Shown here one piece after another: positions 1-9,306 of a stretch of 64,000 nucleotides of DNA; the first letter of the stretch is position 1; each line of letters begins with the position of its first letter. The notes beneath the pieces were generated by a model, which saw only the letters and a program-made list of their open reading frames with translations, ran no database searches and was not told the origin of the DNA. The position numbers and the translations under genes are program-made. Source of the stretch: Magnetospirillum sp902729445. GTDB lineage: Bacteria > Pseudomonadota > Alphaproteobacteria > Rhodospirillales > Magnetospirillaceae. The stretch is taken from positions 124,001 through 188,000 of the forward strand of contig NZ_CACVCE010000023.1 in NCBI RefSeq assembly GCF_902729445.1, in the 5' to 3' direction.

Positions 1-1
1 G

Positions 2-424
2 ATCGCCCCCGATCTGAACGACGAGGATCTGTCCGACATCGCCGCCGTCGCCCTGGCCGGCGCGCTGGACGGGCTGATCGTGTCGAACACCACCATCGCC
101 CGGCCGGACAGCCTGAAATCGGCTTTTTCGAAGGAAACCGGCGGCTTGTCGGGGGCGCCGCTGTTCGCGCCTTCGACCGCCGTGCTGGGCCGCATGTATG
201 TGCTGACCCAGGGGAAATTGCCGCTGGTCGGGGTCGGCGGCATCGCCAGCCCGGAACAGGCCTATGCCAAGATCCGGGCCGGCGCCTCGCTGGTCCAGCT
301 TTACTCGGCGATGATCTATGAAGGCCCCGGCCTGGTCACCCGGGTCAATCGCGGCCTGATCGGCCTGCTGGCCAAGGACGGCTTTGCCAGTCTGGCCGAC
401 GCGGTGGGGGCGGATCACCGGTGA
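2..424 (+). CDS. pyrD: Dihydroorotate dehydrogenase (quinone), C-terminal part
   Basis: The 5' end lies outside the window; the frame is open from base 2. The visible 140 residues carry the C-terminal FMN-barrel signature of class 2 dihydroorotate dehydrogenase: GLIVSNTTIARP, the GGLSGAPL loop, the phosphate-binding stretch LVGVGGIASPEQAYAKI, and LVQLYSAMIYEGPGLV near the end. By family, the enzyme oxidises dihydroorotate to orotate at the inner membrane in pyrimidine synthesis. Its TGA stop overlaps the GTG start of the next gene (GTGA), so the two are probably translationally coupled. Confidence 0.93.
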   Translation: MAPDLNDEDLSDIAAVALAGALDGLIVSNTTIARPDSLKSAFSKETGGLSGAPLFAPSTAVLGRMYVLTQGKLPLVGVGGIASPEQAYAKIRAGASLVQLYSAMIYEGPGLVTRVNRGLIGLLAKDGFASLADAVGADHR

Positions 425-1287
425 GCATTCCGATCATTGCCGGATTGTCGGCGCTGGCCGACCGTTTCGACGGGCTGATCCTTGATCTGTGGGGGGTGAT
501 CCATGATGGGGTCGAGGCCTATGCGGGCGCTCGCGAGGCCCTGGTCGCCATCCGCGCCGCCGGCAAGAGCACCTTGTTGCTGTCCAACGCGCCCAGGCGG
601 TCCGACGCGCTGGTGACCCAGTTGGACAAGATGGGCATCGGCCGCGAGCTCTATGATTTCGTGCTGTCCTCGGGCGAGGCGGTCCATCTGGAGCTGAAGG
701 ACCGCACCGATCCCTTCTATGCTGTGCTGGGCCGCAAGCTCTATCATCTGGGCCCCGAGCGCGACCGCAATGTCTATGACGGGCTGGATTACCGTCCGGT
801 GCCGCTGGACCAGGCCGATTTCATCTTGAATACCGGGCCGGTCGAGCTGACCGAGACCTTGGCCGATTACCAGGCGTTGCTGGCCGAAGGGGTCGGGCGC
901 GGCCTGCCGATGGTATGCGCCAATCCCGACCATGTGGTGATCCGCCAAGGGGCGCGCATCATGTGCGCCGGTGAACTGGCCAGCCGCTACGCCGAACTGG
1001 GCGGCCGGGTCTCGACGCGCGGCAAGCCCGACCCGGCCATCTACGGTCAGGTGTCGTCGATCCTGGGGGCGGCGAAGGACCGCATCCTGGCGGTCGGCGA
1101 CGCCCTGCACACCGATATTCGCGGTGCCAACGGCGCCGGCATCGGCGCCATCTTCGTCACCCAGGGCATCCATGCCGAGGAACTGGGCATCCGCCCCGGT
1201 GACATTCCCGATGCCAGCCGCCTGGACGAAGTGGTCGCCCGCCATGGCGACCGACCGTTGGCGGCATTGCCCACTCTTTACTGGTGA
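421..1287 (+). CDS. TIGR01459-type HAD-superfamily class IIA phosphatase
   Basis: The protein has 288 residues and starts at a GTG that overlaps the pyrD stop. Motif I is DLWGVIHDG near residue 21, with both acidic residues of the HAD nucleophile pair in the form typical of this NagD-like class IIA subfamily. LLSNAPRR gives motif II, and GKPDPAIY with LAVGDALHTDIRGA gives the lysine and acidic motifs III and IV. The family dephosphorylates small phosphorylated metabolites, but the substrate cannot be read from sequence. Coupling to pyrD suggests co-expression with pyrimidine synthesis. Confidence 0.88.
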   Translation: MSIPIIAGLSALADRFDGLILDLWGVIHDGVEAYAGAREALVAIRAAGKSTLLLSNAPRRSDALVTQLDKMGIGRELYDFVLSSGEAVHLELKDRTDPFYAVLGRKLYHLGPERDRNVYDGLDYRPVPLDQADFILNTGPVELTETLADYQALLAEGVGRGLPMVCANPDHVVIRQGARIMCAGELASRYAELGGRVSTRGKPDPAIYGQVSSILGAAKDRILAVGDALHTDIRGANGAGIGAIFVTQGIHAEELGIRPGDIPDASRLDEVVARHGDRPLAALPTLYW

Positions 1288-1301
1288 AAGGCTCGACCTG
1301 C

Positions 1302-2318
1302 ATGAACTACGAAACCGACGCGGTGGTGGTGGGAGCCGGCCCGGTGGGTCTGTTCGCGGTGTTCCAATGCGGCATGGTCAAGATGCGCTGCCATCTGGTC
1401 GATGCGCTGGATGCGGTCGGCGGCCAATGCATGGCGCTGTACCCGGAAAAGCCGATCTACGACATTCCCGGCTTCGCCAGCCTGCCGGCGGCCGAGCTGA
1501 TCGCCCGGCTCGAGGCCCAGGCGGCGGCCTTCAAGCCGACCATCCATCTGGGCCGCCAGATGGTCGGGCTGGACCGCGTGGCCGATTCCTGGCGCTGCAC
1601 CCTGTCGGACGGCACCCAGATCACCGCCAAGGCGGTGATCGTCGCCGCCGGCTCGGGCGCCTTCGGCCCCAACCGGCCGCCCTTGGACGGCATCACCGCC
1701 TTCGAGGGCAAGGGGGCCGGCCTGGGCGTTCATTACTTCGTCGCCCGACGCGAGGATTTCCGGGGGAAGAAGGTGGTGATCGCCGGGGGCGGCGATTCCG
1801 CCGTCGATTGGGCCATCTCGCTGGCGGAACTGGCCGAGCGGGTGATGGTGGTGCACCGCCGGGCGAAGTTCCGCGCCGCCCCCGAATCCGAATCGCGCCT
1901 GAAGGACCTGGCCGATGCCGGCCGGGTCGAACTGGTGGTGCCTTATCAGCTGCATGGGCTGGAAGGCGATAACGGCCGGCTGGCGGCGGTCACCGTCGCC
2001 ACCCTGGAAGGCGAGGTCCGCCGCCTGGAGGCCGACGCCCTGCTGCCGTTCTTCGGTCTGGCCACCAACCTTGGTCCGATCGCCGAATGGGGGCTGGCCA
2101 TGGATCGCAACACCATCGCCGTCGATCCGGCGACCATGGCCACCAGCGCGCCCGGCATCTTCGCCGCCGGCGACATCTCGGCCTATCCCGGCAAGCTGAA
2201 GCTGATCCTGACCGGCTTCGCCGAGGCGGCCAGGGCCGCCCATTCGGCCTATGAATTCGCCCATCCCGGCGAGGCGCTGCATTTCGAGCACTCGACCAGC
2301 GCGGGCGTTCCGCGCTGA
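1302..2318 (+). CDS. Ferredoxin-NADP reductase, thioredoxin-reductase-like type
   Basis: The protein has 338 residues from the ATG at 1302. That start was preferred over the GTG at 1284 because a GAAAGG element lies about 11 bases upstream of it. An FAD dinucleotide motif VVGAGPVGLF opens the protein, and a second Rossmann motif, IAGGGDSAVDW, binds NADP(H). The C-terminal block GDISAYPGKLKLILTGFAEA is characteristic of the TrxR-like FNR group. There is no CxxC redox pair between the two domains, which argues against true thioredoxin reductase. The enzyme is cytoplasmic and passes electrons between NADPH and ferredoxin or flavodoxin. Confidence 0.9.
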   Translation: MNYETDAVVVGAGPVGLFAVFQCGMVKMRCHLVDALDAVGGQCMALYPEKPIYDIPGFASLPAAELIARLEAQAAAFKPTIHLGRQMVGLDRVADSWRCTLSDGTQITAKAVIVAAGSGAFGPNRPPLDGITAFEGKGAGLGVHYFVARREDFRGKKVVIAGGGDSAVDWAISLAELAERVMVVHRRAKFRAAPESESRLKDLADAGRVELVVPYQLHGLEGDNGRLAAVTVATLEGEVRRLEADALLPFFGLATNLGPIAEWGLAMDRNTIAVDPATMATSAPGIFAAGDISAYPGKLKLILTGFAEAARAAHSAYEFAHPGEALHFEHSTSAGVPR

Positions 2319-2406
2319 TCTGGGCGTTTCTTCTTTCCGGTTGGCGTGCCAAGGGACCTCTGCGAAGATGGCTCCACGGGGGGGATTCCACGACGGATCG
2401 GGGCCG

Positions 2407-3819
2407 ATGGCAGAGGAAAAGACCAAGCTATCCCTGAAAAAGGGCACACGCGCCAAGACCGACAGGGCCGATCCCTGGCAGGTGCTGGTGGTCGATGACG
2501 AGCCCCAGGTCCACAGCATGACCCAGGTCCTGCTGCGCGACTTCCAGTTCGAGGGCCGGCCCTTCGCCATCGTCAGCGCCCATTCGGCCGGCGAGGCCCA
2601 GGAGATCTTGAAGGCCAACCACGACATCCCGGTGGTGCTGCTGGACGTGGTGATGGAAACCGACCATGCCGGGCTGGATCTGGCCCGCATGATCCGCGAG
2701 GATTTGGGCGACCGCCGCCAGCGCATCATCCTCAGGACCGGCCAGCCGGGCGAGGCCCCGGAACGCGACGTGATGCTGGCCTACGACATCAACGATTACC
2801 GCGCCAAGACCGAGCTGACCGCGCAGAAGCTGTTCACCGCCTTGGTCGCGGCGCTTCGGTCGTGGCAGCAGATTTCCACCATCGAGCAGTTGAACGCCAC
2901 CCTGGAAGCCCGGGTCGAGGAACGCACCCGCGACCTGGCCGAGGCCCGCGCCTTCGCCGAATCCCTGGTCGAATTGATGCCGCAGCCGGTGTGGTTCAAG
3001 GATGCCCAGCAGCGCTACCGTCTGACCAACCGCGCCTTCCGCGAATTGTTCGCCATCGCCCCCGACCAGTGGCACGGCATGACCGCCGCCCAGGCGCTGG
3101 GGGCGCGCATGCCGGCGCACGAAGAGGCCGGCGACCAGTCCCTGCTGGGCGGCCACCAGGCTCGCATCGAGCTCGAGACCCAACTGGTCGATGCCCGGGA
3201 CCAGCAGCGCACGCTTCTGATCACCAAGGGGGTGTTCACCCAAGACGAAACGGTGCTCGGCATCATCGGCATCGCCACCGACATCAGCGAGCGCAAGGCG
3301 CTGGAAAAGGAACTGCACCGCCTGGCGGTCACCGACCCCCTGACCGGTGCGGCCAATCGTCGCCGTTTCATGGCCAGCGGCCATATCGAGATCGAGCGCG
3401 CGGCGCGTTATCAGACCCCGCTTTCGGTGGTGATGCTGGATATCGACTATTTCAAGAAGGTCAACGACACCCACGGCCACGGAATCGGCGACGAGGTGCT
3501 GCGCAAGGTCGCCGACGCGGTGCAAGGGTGCCTGCGCGAAATCGACCTTCTGGGCCGCCTGGGCGGCGAGGAATTCGCCGTGTTGTTGCCGGAAACCGGA
3601 TTGGACGCGGCCGTCGCGGTGGCGGAACGCTTGCGCCGGGCCATTGGGGCGATCATCATTCCCGTGACCGGCGGCGCGCTGACGGTCACTGCCAGCTTCG
3701 GTGTCGCCGAACGCGACGCCGACGAATTGCTGTTCGACACCTTTCTTGGCCGCGCCGACGGGGCCTTGTATCGGGCCAAGGAATCGGGGCGCGACCGGGT
3801 GGATGCCTGTCGGCCATAA
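2407..3819 (+). CDS. Response regulator with PAS and GGDEF domains (diguanylate cyclase)
   Basis: The protein has about 470 residues from the ATG at 2407; an in-frame ATG at 2368 would add 13. The receiver domain (about residues 20-150) has VVDDE acidic residues and the phosphoacceptor Asp near residue 80 in LLDVVM. It is followed by NDYRAKTELTAQKLFTAL, the opening of a DUF3369-type segment, then a heptad-rich linker and a PAS domain (about 180-300). The GGDEF domain has the active signature GGEEF at about 386-390. RxxD (REID) sits exactly five residues before it, so the c-di-GMP inhibitory I-site is intact. It is expected to make c-di-GMP under two-component control, but no histidine kinase is nearby. 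Confidence 0.9.
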   Translation: MAEEKTKLSLKKGTRAKTDRADPWQVLVVDDEPQVHSMTQVLLRDFQFEGRPFAIVSAHSAGEAQEILKANHDIPVVLLDVVMETDHAGLDLARMIREDLGDRRQRIILRTGQPGEAPERDVMLAYDINDYRAKTELTAQKLFTALVAALRSWQQISTIEQLNATLEARVEERTRDLAEARAFAESLVELMPQPVWFKDAQQRYRLTNRAFRELFAIAPDQWHGMTAAQALGARMPAHEEAGDQSLLGGHQARIELETQLVDARDQQRTLLITKGVFTQDETVLGIIGIATDISERKALEKELHRLAVTDPLTGAANRRRFMASGHIEIERAARYQTPLSVVMLDIDYFKKVNDTHGHGIGDEVLRKVADAVQGCLREIDLLGRLGGEEFAVLLPETGLDAAVAVAERLRRAIGAIIIPVTGGALTVTASFGVAERDADELLFDTFLGRADGALYRAKESGRDRVDACRP

Positions 3820-3826
3820 GGGGACG

Positions 3827-3858
3827 GGCCGCCTTCCAGGGGGATGGAAGGATCGGCC
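3827..3858 (+). other. Intergenic hairpin between the two diguanylate cyclase genes
   Basis: There is a strong imperfect stem: CCTTCCA at 3832-3838 pairs perfectly with TGGAAGG at 3845-3851 around a six-base loop. The stem extends outward by GGCCG (3827-3831) pairing with CGGCC (3854-3858) across a two-base AT bulge. It has no T-tract, so it is not a simple terminator. It ends six bases before the AGGGG ribosome-binding site of the downstream gene and could affect its translation or mRNA stability. Confidence 0.45.
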
Positions 3859-3875
3859 GAGAAAGGGGTATGGAC

Positions 3876-5609
3876 ATGGAACCGGGCCAGAACATCATCG
3901 ATCTCGCCACGGAACGGCGACGCCGGGGACCGCGCTTCGACGGCGAGATGATGCAGATTCTCGAGGTCAGCCGCGACCTGATCTGCCTGTGCCGGGCGGG
4001 CGCCATCACCGCCATCAACGGGGCGGGCGCCCGCATGCTGGGCGGCAAGACCACCGAGGAATTGATCGGGCGGCGCATGGCCGAATTCCTGATCCCCGAA
4101 TACGGCCCGGTGCTGGACCTGTTCCTGGCCGGCATGGCCAGCGAAGACCGGCCGGTGCCCACCCGCATCCAGCGCCTTGACGGCTTGACCCGCGATGTCG
4201 AGCTGCAGGTGCACCGCGCCCGCGAGATCGCCGCCGACGCGACGGTGGTGACCTGCCGCGACATCACCAAGGAAGGCAAGCTGGCCGGCTCGGCGCAAGA
4301 CAGCGATTCCCGCTTCCACCTGCTGGTCGACAATTCGATGAACCTGGTCTGCCATGTGGTGGGCGGGGTGATCCGCTATGTCAACCAGTCGGGCCTGAAG
4401 ATGCTGGGCGCGGCCGAGCCCGAGGCGGTGCTGGGCCGCCGCCTCGAGGAGATCTTCCATCCCGATTACGCCGATCTGTTGAAGGGCGAGATGATCGAGA
4501 CGGCGATCGCCGAGGATGCCTCGGTGCCGCTCAGGCTGCACCGTCTGGATGGCTCGAACTTCGACGCCATCGTCAAGATCGCCAAATTGCCGTCGCGCAC
4601 CGGCCTGGAGCTGATGGTCGAGGCGCGCGACATCACCGCCCACAACCGCGCGGTGATGGCCCTGCGCCGCGCCAACGAAACGCTGGAGATGCGAGTGGTC
4701 AGCCGCACCCGCGAACTGGCCGAGCAACGCGCCAAGGCCGAGGAGATGCGTCAGATCGCCGATGCCGCCCGACGCTTCACCGAACGGTTGACCGATACCC
4801 TGCCCAGCCCGGTGTGGTTCCGCGACGCCCGCGGCAACATCCAAAGCACCAACCGCGCCTTCCGCGACCTGTTCGGCCCGGGCGACGGCGCCGCCGTCCT
4901 GCCCGACGAAGACGCGATCTCGGACGTCGAACTGATGGCCGGAACCATCGAACGGACCAGCTTCGAGGCGGCGATCCTGCTGCCGGGCGGCGGCCGCCTG
5001 GACGGGCTGTTCCTGAAGACCGCGTTTTGCGACGAGGAAGGTCGCCCGGTCGGCACCATCGGCATCATGACCGACATCTCGGATCGCAAGGTGATGGAGC
5101 GCGAGCTGCGCCGCCTGGCCACCACCGATCCGCTGACCGGCGCCCACAATCGCCGCAACATCTTGTCCCTGACCACCAACGAGATGGAACGTTGCCTGCG
5201 CTATGGACACGAGATGTCGGTGCTGATGCTGGATGTCGATTTCTTCAAGATGATCAACGACCGACACGGCCACGCCACCGGCGACGAGGCGCTGAAGGCC
5301 TTGGTCGCGGTGTGCAAGGATTCGCTGCGCGACATCGACGCCATCGGCCGCATGGGCGGCGAGGAATTCGCCATCATGCTGCCCGAGACCGGGCTGTCCG
5401 GCGCGCTTGAGGTGGCCGAGCGGCTGCGGGCCAATATCGCGGCGTTGCGACTGAAGCTGGCCGATGGCGACACCATGGGCATCACCGCCAGCATCGGCTT
5501 GACCACCTGCCGCCCCGTGGACGTGGCGGTCGATATCTTGCTGAACCGCGCCGACCAGGCGCTGTACCGCGCCAAGGAATCGGGGCGCAACCGGGTCGAA
5601 GCGGGCTAG
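3876..5609 (+). CDS. Triple-PAS GGDEF diguanylate cyclase
   Basis: The protein has 577 residues. The ATG at 3876 was chosen because AGGGG lies seven bases upstream; the ATG at 3870 sits too close to it. Three PAS-type sensor segments follow one another: around residues 20-135 (SRDLICLCRAGAITAING), about 150-260 (FHLLVDNSMNLVCHVVGG) and about 290-400 (TDTLPSPVWFRDARGN). A coiled linker separates the last two. The GGDEF domain has GGEEF at about 494-498 and the inhibitory RDID five residues before it. No membrane segment or receiver domain is present, so it is probably a soluble cytoplasmic sensor. It resembles the upstream cyclase and probably arose by duplication with divergence of the input half. 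Confidence 0.9.
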   Translation: MEPGQNIIDLATERRRRGPRFDGEMMQILEVSRDLICLCRAGAITAINGAGARMLGGKTTEELIGRRMAEFLIPEYGPVLDLFLAGMASEDRPVPTRIQRLDGLTRDVELQVHRAREIAADATVVTCRDITKEGKLAGSAQDSDSRFHLLVDNSMNLVCHVVGGVIRYVNQSGLKMLGAAEPEAVLGRRLEEIFHPDYADLLKGEMIETAIAEDASVPLRLHRLDGSNFDAIVKIAKLPSRTGLELMVEARDITAHNRAVMALRRANETLEMRVVSRTRELAEQRAKAEEMRQIADAARRFTERLTDTLPSPVWFRDARGNIQSTNRAFRDLFGPGDGAAVLPDEDAISDVELMAGTIERTSFEAAILLPGGGRLDGLFLKTAFCDEEGRPVGTIGIMTDISDRKVMERELRRLATTDPLTGAHNRRNILSLTTNEMERCLRYGHEMSVLMLDVDFFKMINDRHGHATGDEALKALVAVCKDSLRDIDAIGRMGGEEFAIMLPETGLSGALEVAERLRANIAALRLKLADGDTMGITASIGLTTCRPVDVAVDILLNRADQALYRAKESGRNRVEAG

Positions 5610-5618
5610 AGGCCGCCG

Positions 5619-8009
5619 GTGACCGGGCGTCGGCAGGCAATCTGGTGGGGGGCGGCGGCACTGGTGCTGGCGGCCCTGGCCGGGCTGGCCCATTGGGGGC
5701 CGGATGCCGGCCTGCGCTGGGCGTTGAACCGCGTCCTGCATCAAATGGGCTGGACCCAGGTGGCCATCGCCCATGCCGATTTGTCGCTGTTCAACGGCGC
5801 CATCGTCGTCAAAAGCATGGAAGCCGGGCCCAGCCTGGGCCGTGCTCTCGGCATCGACGGGCTGGATTTGCGGTTCCGCTGGAGGCCGCTTTTGTCGAAG
5901 CGGGTCGAGGTCGAACGGCTGGACCTGTCGGGGGTCACGGTCGAGGCGCGCCGCGTCGGCTCGGCCATCGAGGTCAACGGATTGCCGGTCGCCGCCAGTG
6001 GCGGCGCCGGCGGCGAGTCCTGGAGCTTCGACATCGCCGCCCTGGCCCTGACCAACAGCACCTTCCACCTGTTCGACGGGGCGTTCAAGGCGACCATCGC
6101 CATCGACCGCTTCGACCTGACCGACCTGAAGAGCTGGGCGCCGGACCAGCCGGCCCGCTTTCGCCTGGCCGGGCGGATCAACGGCGCGCCGCTGACCCTG
6201 TCGGGCCACGCCACCCCGTTCGCCGACCGGCCGGCGCTGGCCGTGACCCTCGACATCGCCCGGTTCGATCTGGGCAGCCTGGCCGAGCTGGCCAAAGGCG
6301 CCGGCATCACCCCGCCGAGCGGTGTGCTTGACGCGCGCATCAGCGTCGAGGGCCAACCGGACAGCCTGGCCGCCGAGGGTCGTTTCGCGGTGGCTGGCGC
6401 CGCCCTGGCCTGGGACGGCGGTCGCATCTCGGCCGAGCGCCTGGAATGGACCGGCACGGCATCGCTGGCCACCCGGGCCTTGGCGGGCAAAAGCGTGATC
6501 GACAATCTGCGGGTCGTCACCGGCGACATGACCATCGCCAATCGCCGTCTGACCATCGACGGCACCCTGATGCCGGCCAAGGCCTTCGGCATCCTGCCGC
6601 CGCTGGCCGGTCGGGCCGAGATGGTGGCCGACGGGGTGTCGATCCTTCAGCCGGACCGGGAATGGCTGAGCGCCGACCGGATCGACGCCCGCGGCATCCA
6701 ACTGGCCGCCGGTCAGCCGGCGACCATTGGCCGGATCGACTTTCGCATGCTGTCGGCCTTGGCCGGCAGGGGCGCCGAGGCCTTTCCCCGCCGGGTCGAA
6801 AGCCGTCAGGTCGGGCTGGAAGGGCTCAGCGTCGATCCCGATGGTCGGGTGACGATGGCCGCGGCCAACCTCACCGGCGCGCTGATCAGGGTGACGCGGC
6901 TGAAGACCGGCTGGGTCGGGTTGGGCCAGGGCGATGACGGCGGCGGCGAGATGCCGTCCTTCGCCGTCGGCCGGCTGCGCATCGACGGCCGCTCGCGCCT
7001 GGAATACGAGGACCGCGTCCCCTCCGAGCCGGTGCGGGTGGCCCTGGACGGGCTGGACCTGACCGCCAAGGACCTCGACAGCACGCGGCCCGGCCGCGAC
7101 AGCCCGTTCACCCTGAAGGCCCGGCTGGGCGAGGGCCGCATCACGGCCTCGGGTGATATAAGGCCGTTCGCCGATTCCTTCGCCGGCCGCGTCACCGTCA
7201 CCGCGCGGGCCATCGACTTGCCGGTGCTGTCGCCCTATGCCGCCGATGTGCTGGGGGTGCATCTGCATACCGGCCAGTTGGACGCCGACATCAAGGCCAG
7301 CACCGACAACGGTCGCCTGACCGGTCAGTTGGAATTGACCCTGACCCGGCTTTACGTCGCCCAGCCCGACCCCAACGCCAAGCTGGCCAAGCAGGCCGAC
7401 ATGCCCATCGAGACGGTGCTGGACCTTTTGCGCGATTCCGAGGGCCGCATCCGCCTGACCATCCCGGTCAAGGGCGAGCTGGCCAATCCCGATTTCGACG
7501 TGTCCGACGCCGTCGGCCAGGCGGTGGCCGGCGCCCTGAAATCGACGGTGTTGACCACGCTGAAGGTGGCCTTTCCGGTCGCCGCCCTGATCGGGCTGGT
7601 GATCGACGAGGCGGAAAAGCCCCGCCTGGGGCTGGAGCCGTTGCGCTTCGCCGCCGGCTCCAACCAACTGGAAGGCCCGGCGCTCGAGCAGTTGGGAACG
7701 GTCGGCGGCCTGTTGCGCCAGCGTCCGGGGCTGAGATTGTCGGTGTGCGGCACCGCCGACACCCACGAGGATTGGAGCGCGCTGATCCGCGCCGGCAGTC
7801 TGCTGGCCCGCCTGCAGACCCTGGTCGGCAAGGAACCGGCCACGCCCCCCGACTCCGAACGGCTGCTGGCGCTGGCCGATTCGCGCGCCCAGGCCGCCAA
7901 GACCTATCTGGTCGAACGCGCCGGCATCGATCCCGGCCGCCTGTTCACCTGCCGCTCGCGGGTCGATTCCGACAAGAATGCGCCGCCCGGCGTGCTGCTG
8001 CTGTTGTAA
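5619..8009 (+). CDS. DUF748 / AsmA-like envelope protein
   Basis: The protein has 796 residues from a GTG preceded by GAGG six bases upstream. A single hydrophobic N-terminal anchor (WWGAAALVLAALAGLAHWG) is followed by a long repetitive beta-rich region typical of DUF748/AsmA proteins. The signature stretch GRLTGQLELTLTRLYVAQP occurs near residue 570. A hydrophobic alanine-rich segment (AVAGALKSTVLTTLKVAFPVAALIG split over about residues 640-670) follows, then an OmpA-like fold at the end (FAAGSNQLEGPALEQLG). Members of the superfamily are inner-membrane-anchored periplasmic proteins implicated in lipid or envelope homeostasis; the exact role is unknown. It is ten bases after the diguanylate cyclase gene and probably co-transcribed. 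Confidence 0.8.
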   Translation: MTGRRQAIWWGAAALVLAALAGLAHWGPDAGLRWALNRVLHQMGWTQVAIAHADLSLFNGAIVVKSMEAGPSLGRALGIDGLDLRFRWRPLLSKRVEVERLDLSGVTVEARRVGSAIEVNGLPVAASGGAGGESWSFDIAALALTNSTFHLFDGAFKATIAIDRFDLTDLKSWAPDQPARFRLAGRINGAPLTLSGHATPFADRPALAVTLDIARFDLGSLAELAKGAGITPPSGVLDARISVEGQPDSLAAEGRFAVAGAALAWDGGRISAERLEWTGTASLATRALAGKSVIDNLRVVTGDMTIANRRLTIDGTLMPAKAFGILPPLAGRAEMVADGVSILQPDREWLSADRIDARGIQLAAGQPATIGRIDFRMLSALAGRGAEAFPRRVESRQVGLEGLSVDPDGRVTMAAANLTGALIRVTRLKTGWVGLGQGDDGGGEMPSFAVGRLRIDGRSRLEYEDRVPSEPVRVALDGLDLTAKDLDSTRPGRDSPFTLKARLGEGRITASGDIRPFADSFAGRVTVTARAIDLPVLSPYAADVLGVHLHTGQLDADIKASTDNGRLTGQLELTLTRLYVAQPDPNAKLAKQADMPIETVLDLLRDSEGRIRLTIPVKGELANPDFDVSDAVGQAVAGALKSTVLTTLKVAFPVAALIGLVIDEAEKPRLGLEPLRFAAGSNQLEGPALEQLGTVGGLLRQRPGLRLSVCGTADTHEDWSALIRAGSLLARLQTLVGKEPATPPDSERLLALADSRAQAAKTYLVERAGIDPGRLFTCRSRVDSDKNAPPGVLLLL

Positions 8010-8540
8010 TTATTTCTGCTTGGGTCGGAAGGCCTGGCACACGGACGGGTCGGTTTCCAGGAACGGGCCGCCGACCAGGTCGATGCAATAGGGGATGGCC
8101 TGCATCACCGCGCCCAGGCAATCGGCGATGGCGCTGGGCTTGCCGGGCAGGTTGACGATCAAGCTGGCGCCGCGAATGCCGGCGGTCTGGCGCGACAAGA
8201 TGGCGGTCGGCACCACCTTCAGGCTTTCCATCCGCATCAGCTCGCCGAAGCCCGGCATCATCTTTTCGCACACCGCCTGGGTCGCCTCGGGGGTGACGTC
8301 GCGCTTGGCCGGGCCGGTGCCGCCGGTGGTCAGGATCAGGCAGCATCCTTCCCGGTCGGCGAGGTCGCGCAAGGTCGCCTCGATGGTCGGCTGGTCGTCG
8401 GGGATCAGGCGGCTGATGGCTTGCCACGGGCTGACCAGCGCCTTGGTGATCCAATCCACCATCGCCGGCCCGCCCAGATCCTGATAAACGCCGGTCGAGG
8501 CGCGGTCGGACACGGTGACGAAACCGATCTTGGCATTCAT
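8010..8540 (-). CDS. mog: Molybdopterin adenylyltransferase
   Basis: The protein has 176 residues; its ATG has GAGGA eight bases upstream. The N-terminus KIGFVTVSDRAS is typical of the MogA/MoaB fold. The ATP/molybdopterin-binding signature LILTTGGTGPAKRDVTPEAT is present, and the later segment GASLIVNLPGKPSAI is diagnostic. By family, it adenylates molybdopterin before molybdate insertion. The DUF748 gene ends at 8009, so the two stops abut in convergent orientation. moaA lies 32 kb away in the same window, so cofactor genes are dispersed here. Confidence 0.93.
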   Translation of the reverse strand: MNAKIGFVTVSDRASTGVYQDLGGPAMVDWITKALVSPWQAISRLIPDDQPTIEATLRDLADREGCCLILTTGGTGPAKRDVTPEATQAVCEKMMPGFGELMRMESLKVVPTAILSRQTAGIRGASLIVNLPGKPSAIADCLGAVMQAIPYCIDLVGGPFLETDPSVCQAFRPKQK

Positions 8541-8543
8541 GGC

Positions 8544-9296
8544 TTAAGTCCTCGACAGGCGGGTCAGGTCGGCCGACCAACTGGTATAGCGGGCGTGATA
8601 ATCGGCCTGGCCGGGATCGGCGGCGGTACGGGCGGCGAACGCGTCCAGGACCGGGCGTTGACGGGATGCCACCAGGGCGGCGTCGGTGCCGGCCAATTGG
8701 CGCAGCAATGGTCCGAAGCCCATCACCACGTTGCCGCCGGCCTGGGTGGCGGTCTGGGCCAGGATCTGGCCCATGCGCGGCTCGGCCTGCATCACCCTGG
8801 CGGCGAAGGCGCGGATGGCGGGCTGGTCGGCGAGCAGGGCATCGTGTTCGGCCCGCCAGTCGGTGTCATCGACGATCATGTCGTCTTGAAGCACCACCGG
8901 CGCCTTCTCGCCTGCGTCGCACTCCCAGCCGGGCCGAGGTGTCAGCAGGTCGGCCTGGTTGTCGGGTTCGCGCCAGCCGACCAGCGGCATGGTGCGGCAG
9001 CGGATCGGCTTGGTGTGGTGAATGCCGCACAGTCCGTCGGATTGCAGTTCGGGGCAGCGGAAGCTGGGCGGGATATAGGCGGTCGGCGCCACCCGCACCG
9101 GTAACAGCCGGCCCGGACCGACGGGGATCAGCAGGCCGACCCCGGCGCCGGGCTCGCGGCCGGGGGTGGCGCGAAGCGGCGACCACACCACCGCCAACGG
9201 GAAGCGGACAGCATGGGCCAGCGCCTCGGGGATGGTGAGCGGCACCCAGCCGAAGCAGCATTTGCCGCAGGCGGTGCAGGAAAATCGCGTGTCCAT
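8544..9296 (-). CDS. YkgJ-type cysteine cluster protein
   Basis: The protein has 250 residues; its ATG has AGGA eight bases upstream. The N-terminus holds CTACGKCC, the first part of a YkgJ-family (UPF0153) metal-binding cysteine cluster. Further cysteines occur in FRCPELQSDGLCGIHHTKPIRC around residues 85-105, completing a plausible Zn or Fe-S site. The C-terminal half is less conserved. It sits directly upstream of mog with a three-base gap, so the two are likely one transcript. The biochemical function of the family is not established. Confidence 0.8.
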   Translation of the reverse strand: MDTRFSCTACGKCCFGWVPLTIPEALAHAVRFPLAVVWSPLRATPGREPGAGVGLLIPVGPGRLLPVRVAPTAYIPPSFRCPELQSDGLCGIHHTKPIRCRTMPLVGWREPDNQADLLTPRPGWECDAGEKAPVVLQDDMIVDDTDWRAEHDALLADQPAIRAFAARVMQAEPRMGQILAQTATQAGGNVVMGFGPLLRQLAGTDAALVASRQRPVLDAFAARTAADPGQADYHARYTSWSADLTRLSRT

Positions 9297-9306
9297 GGGT
9301 TCAGTC

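Noticed and set aside
3447..7766. A 1439-codon open frame on the minus strand
   Set aside because: It lies antisense to two GGDEF genes and the DUF748 gene. It is His/Gln/Gly-rich low-complexity translation with no domain, a GC-bias artefact.
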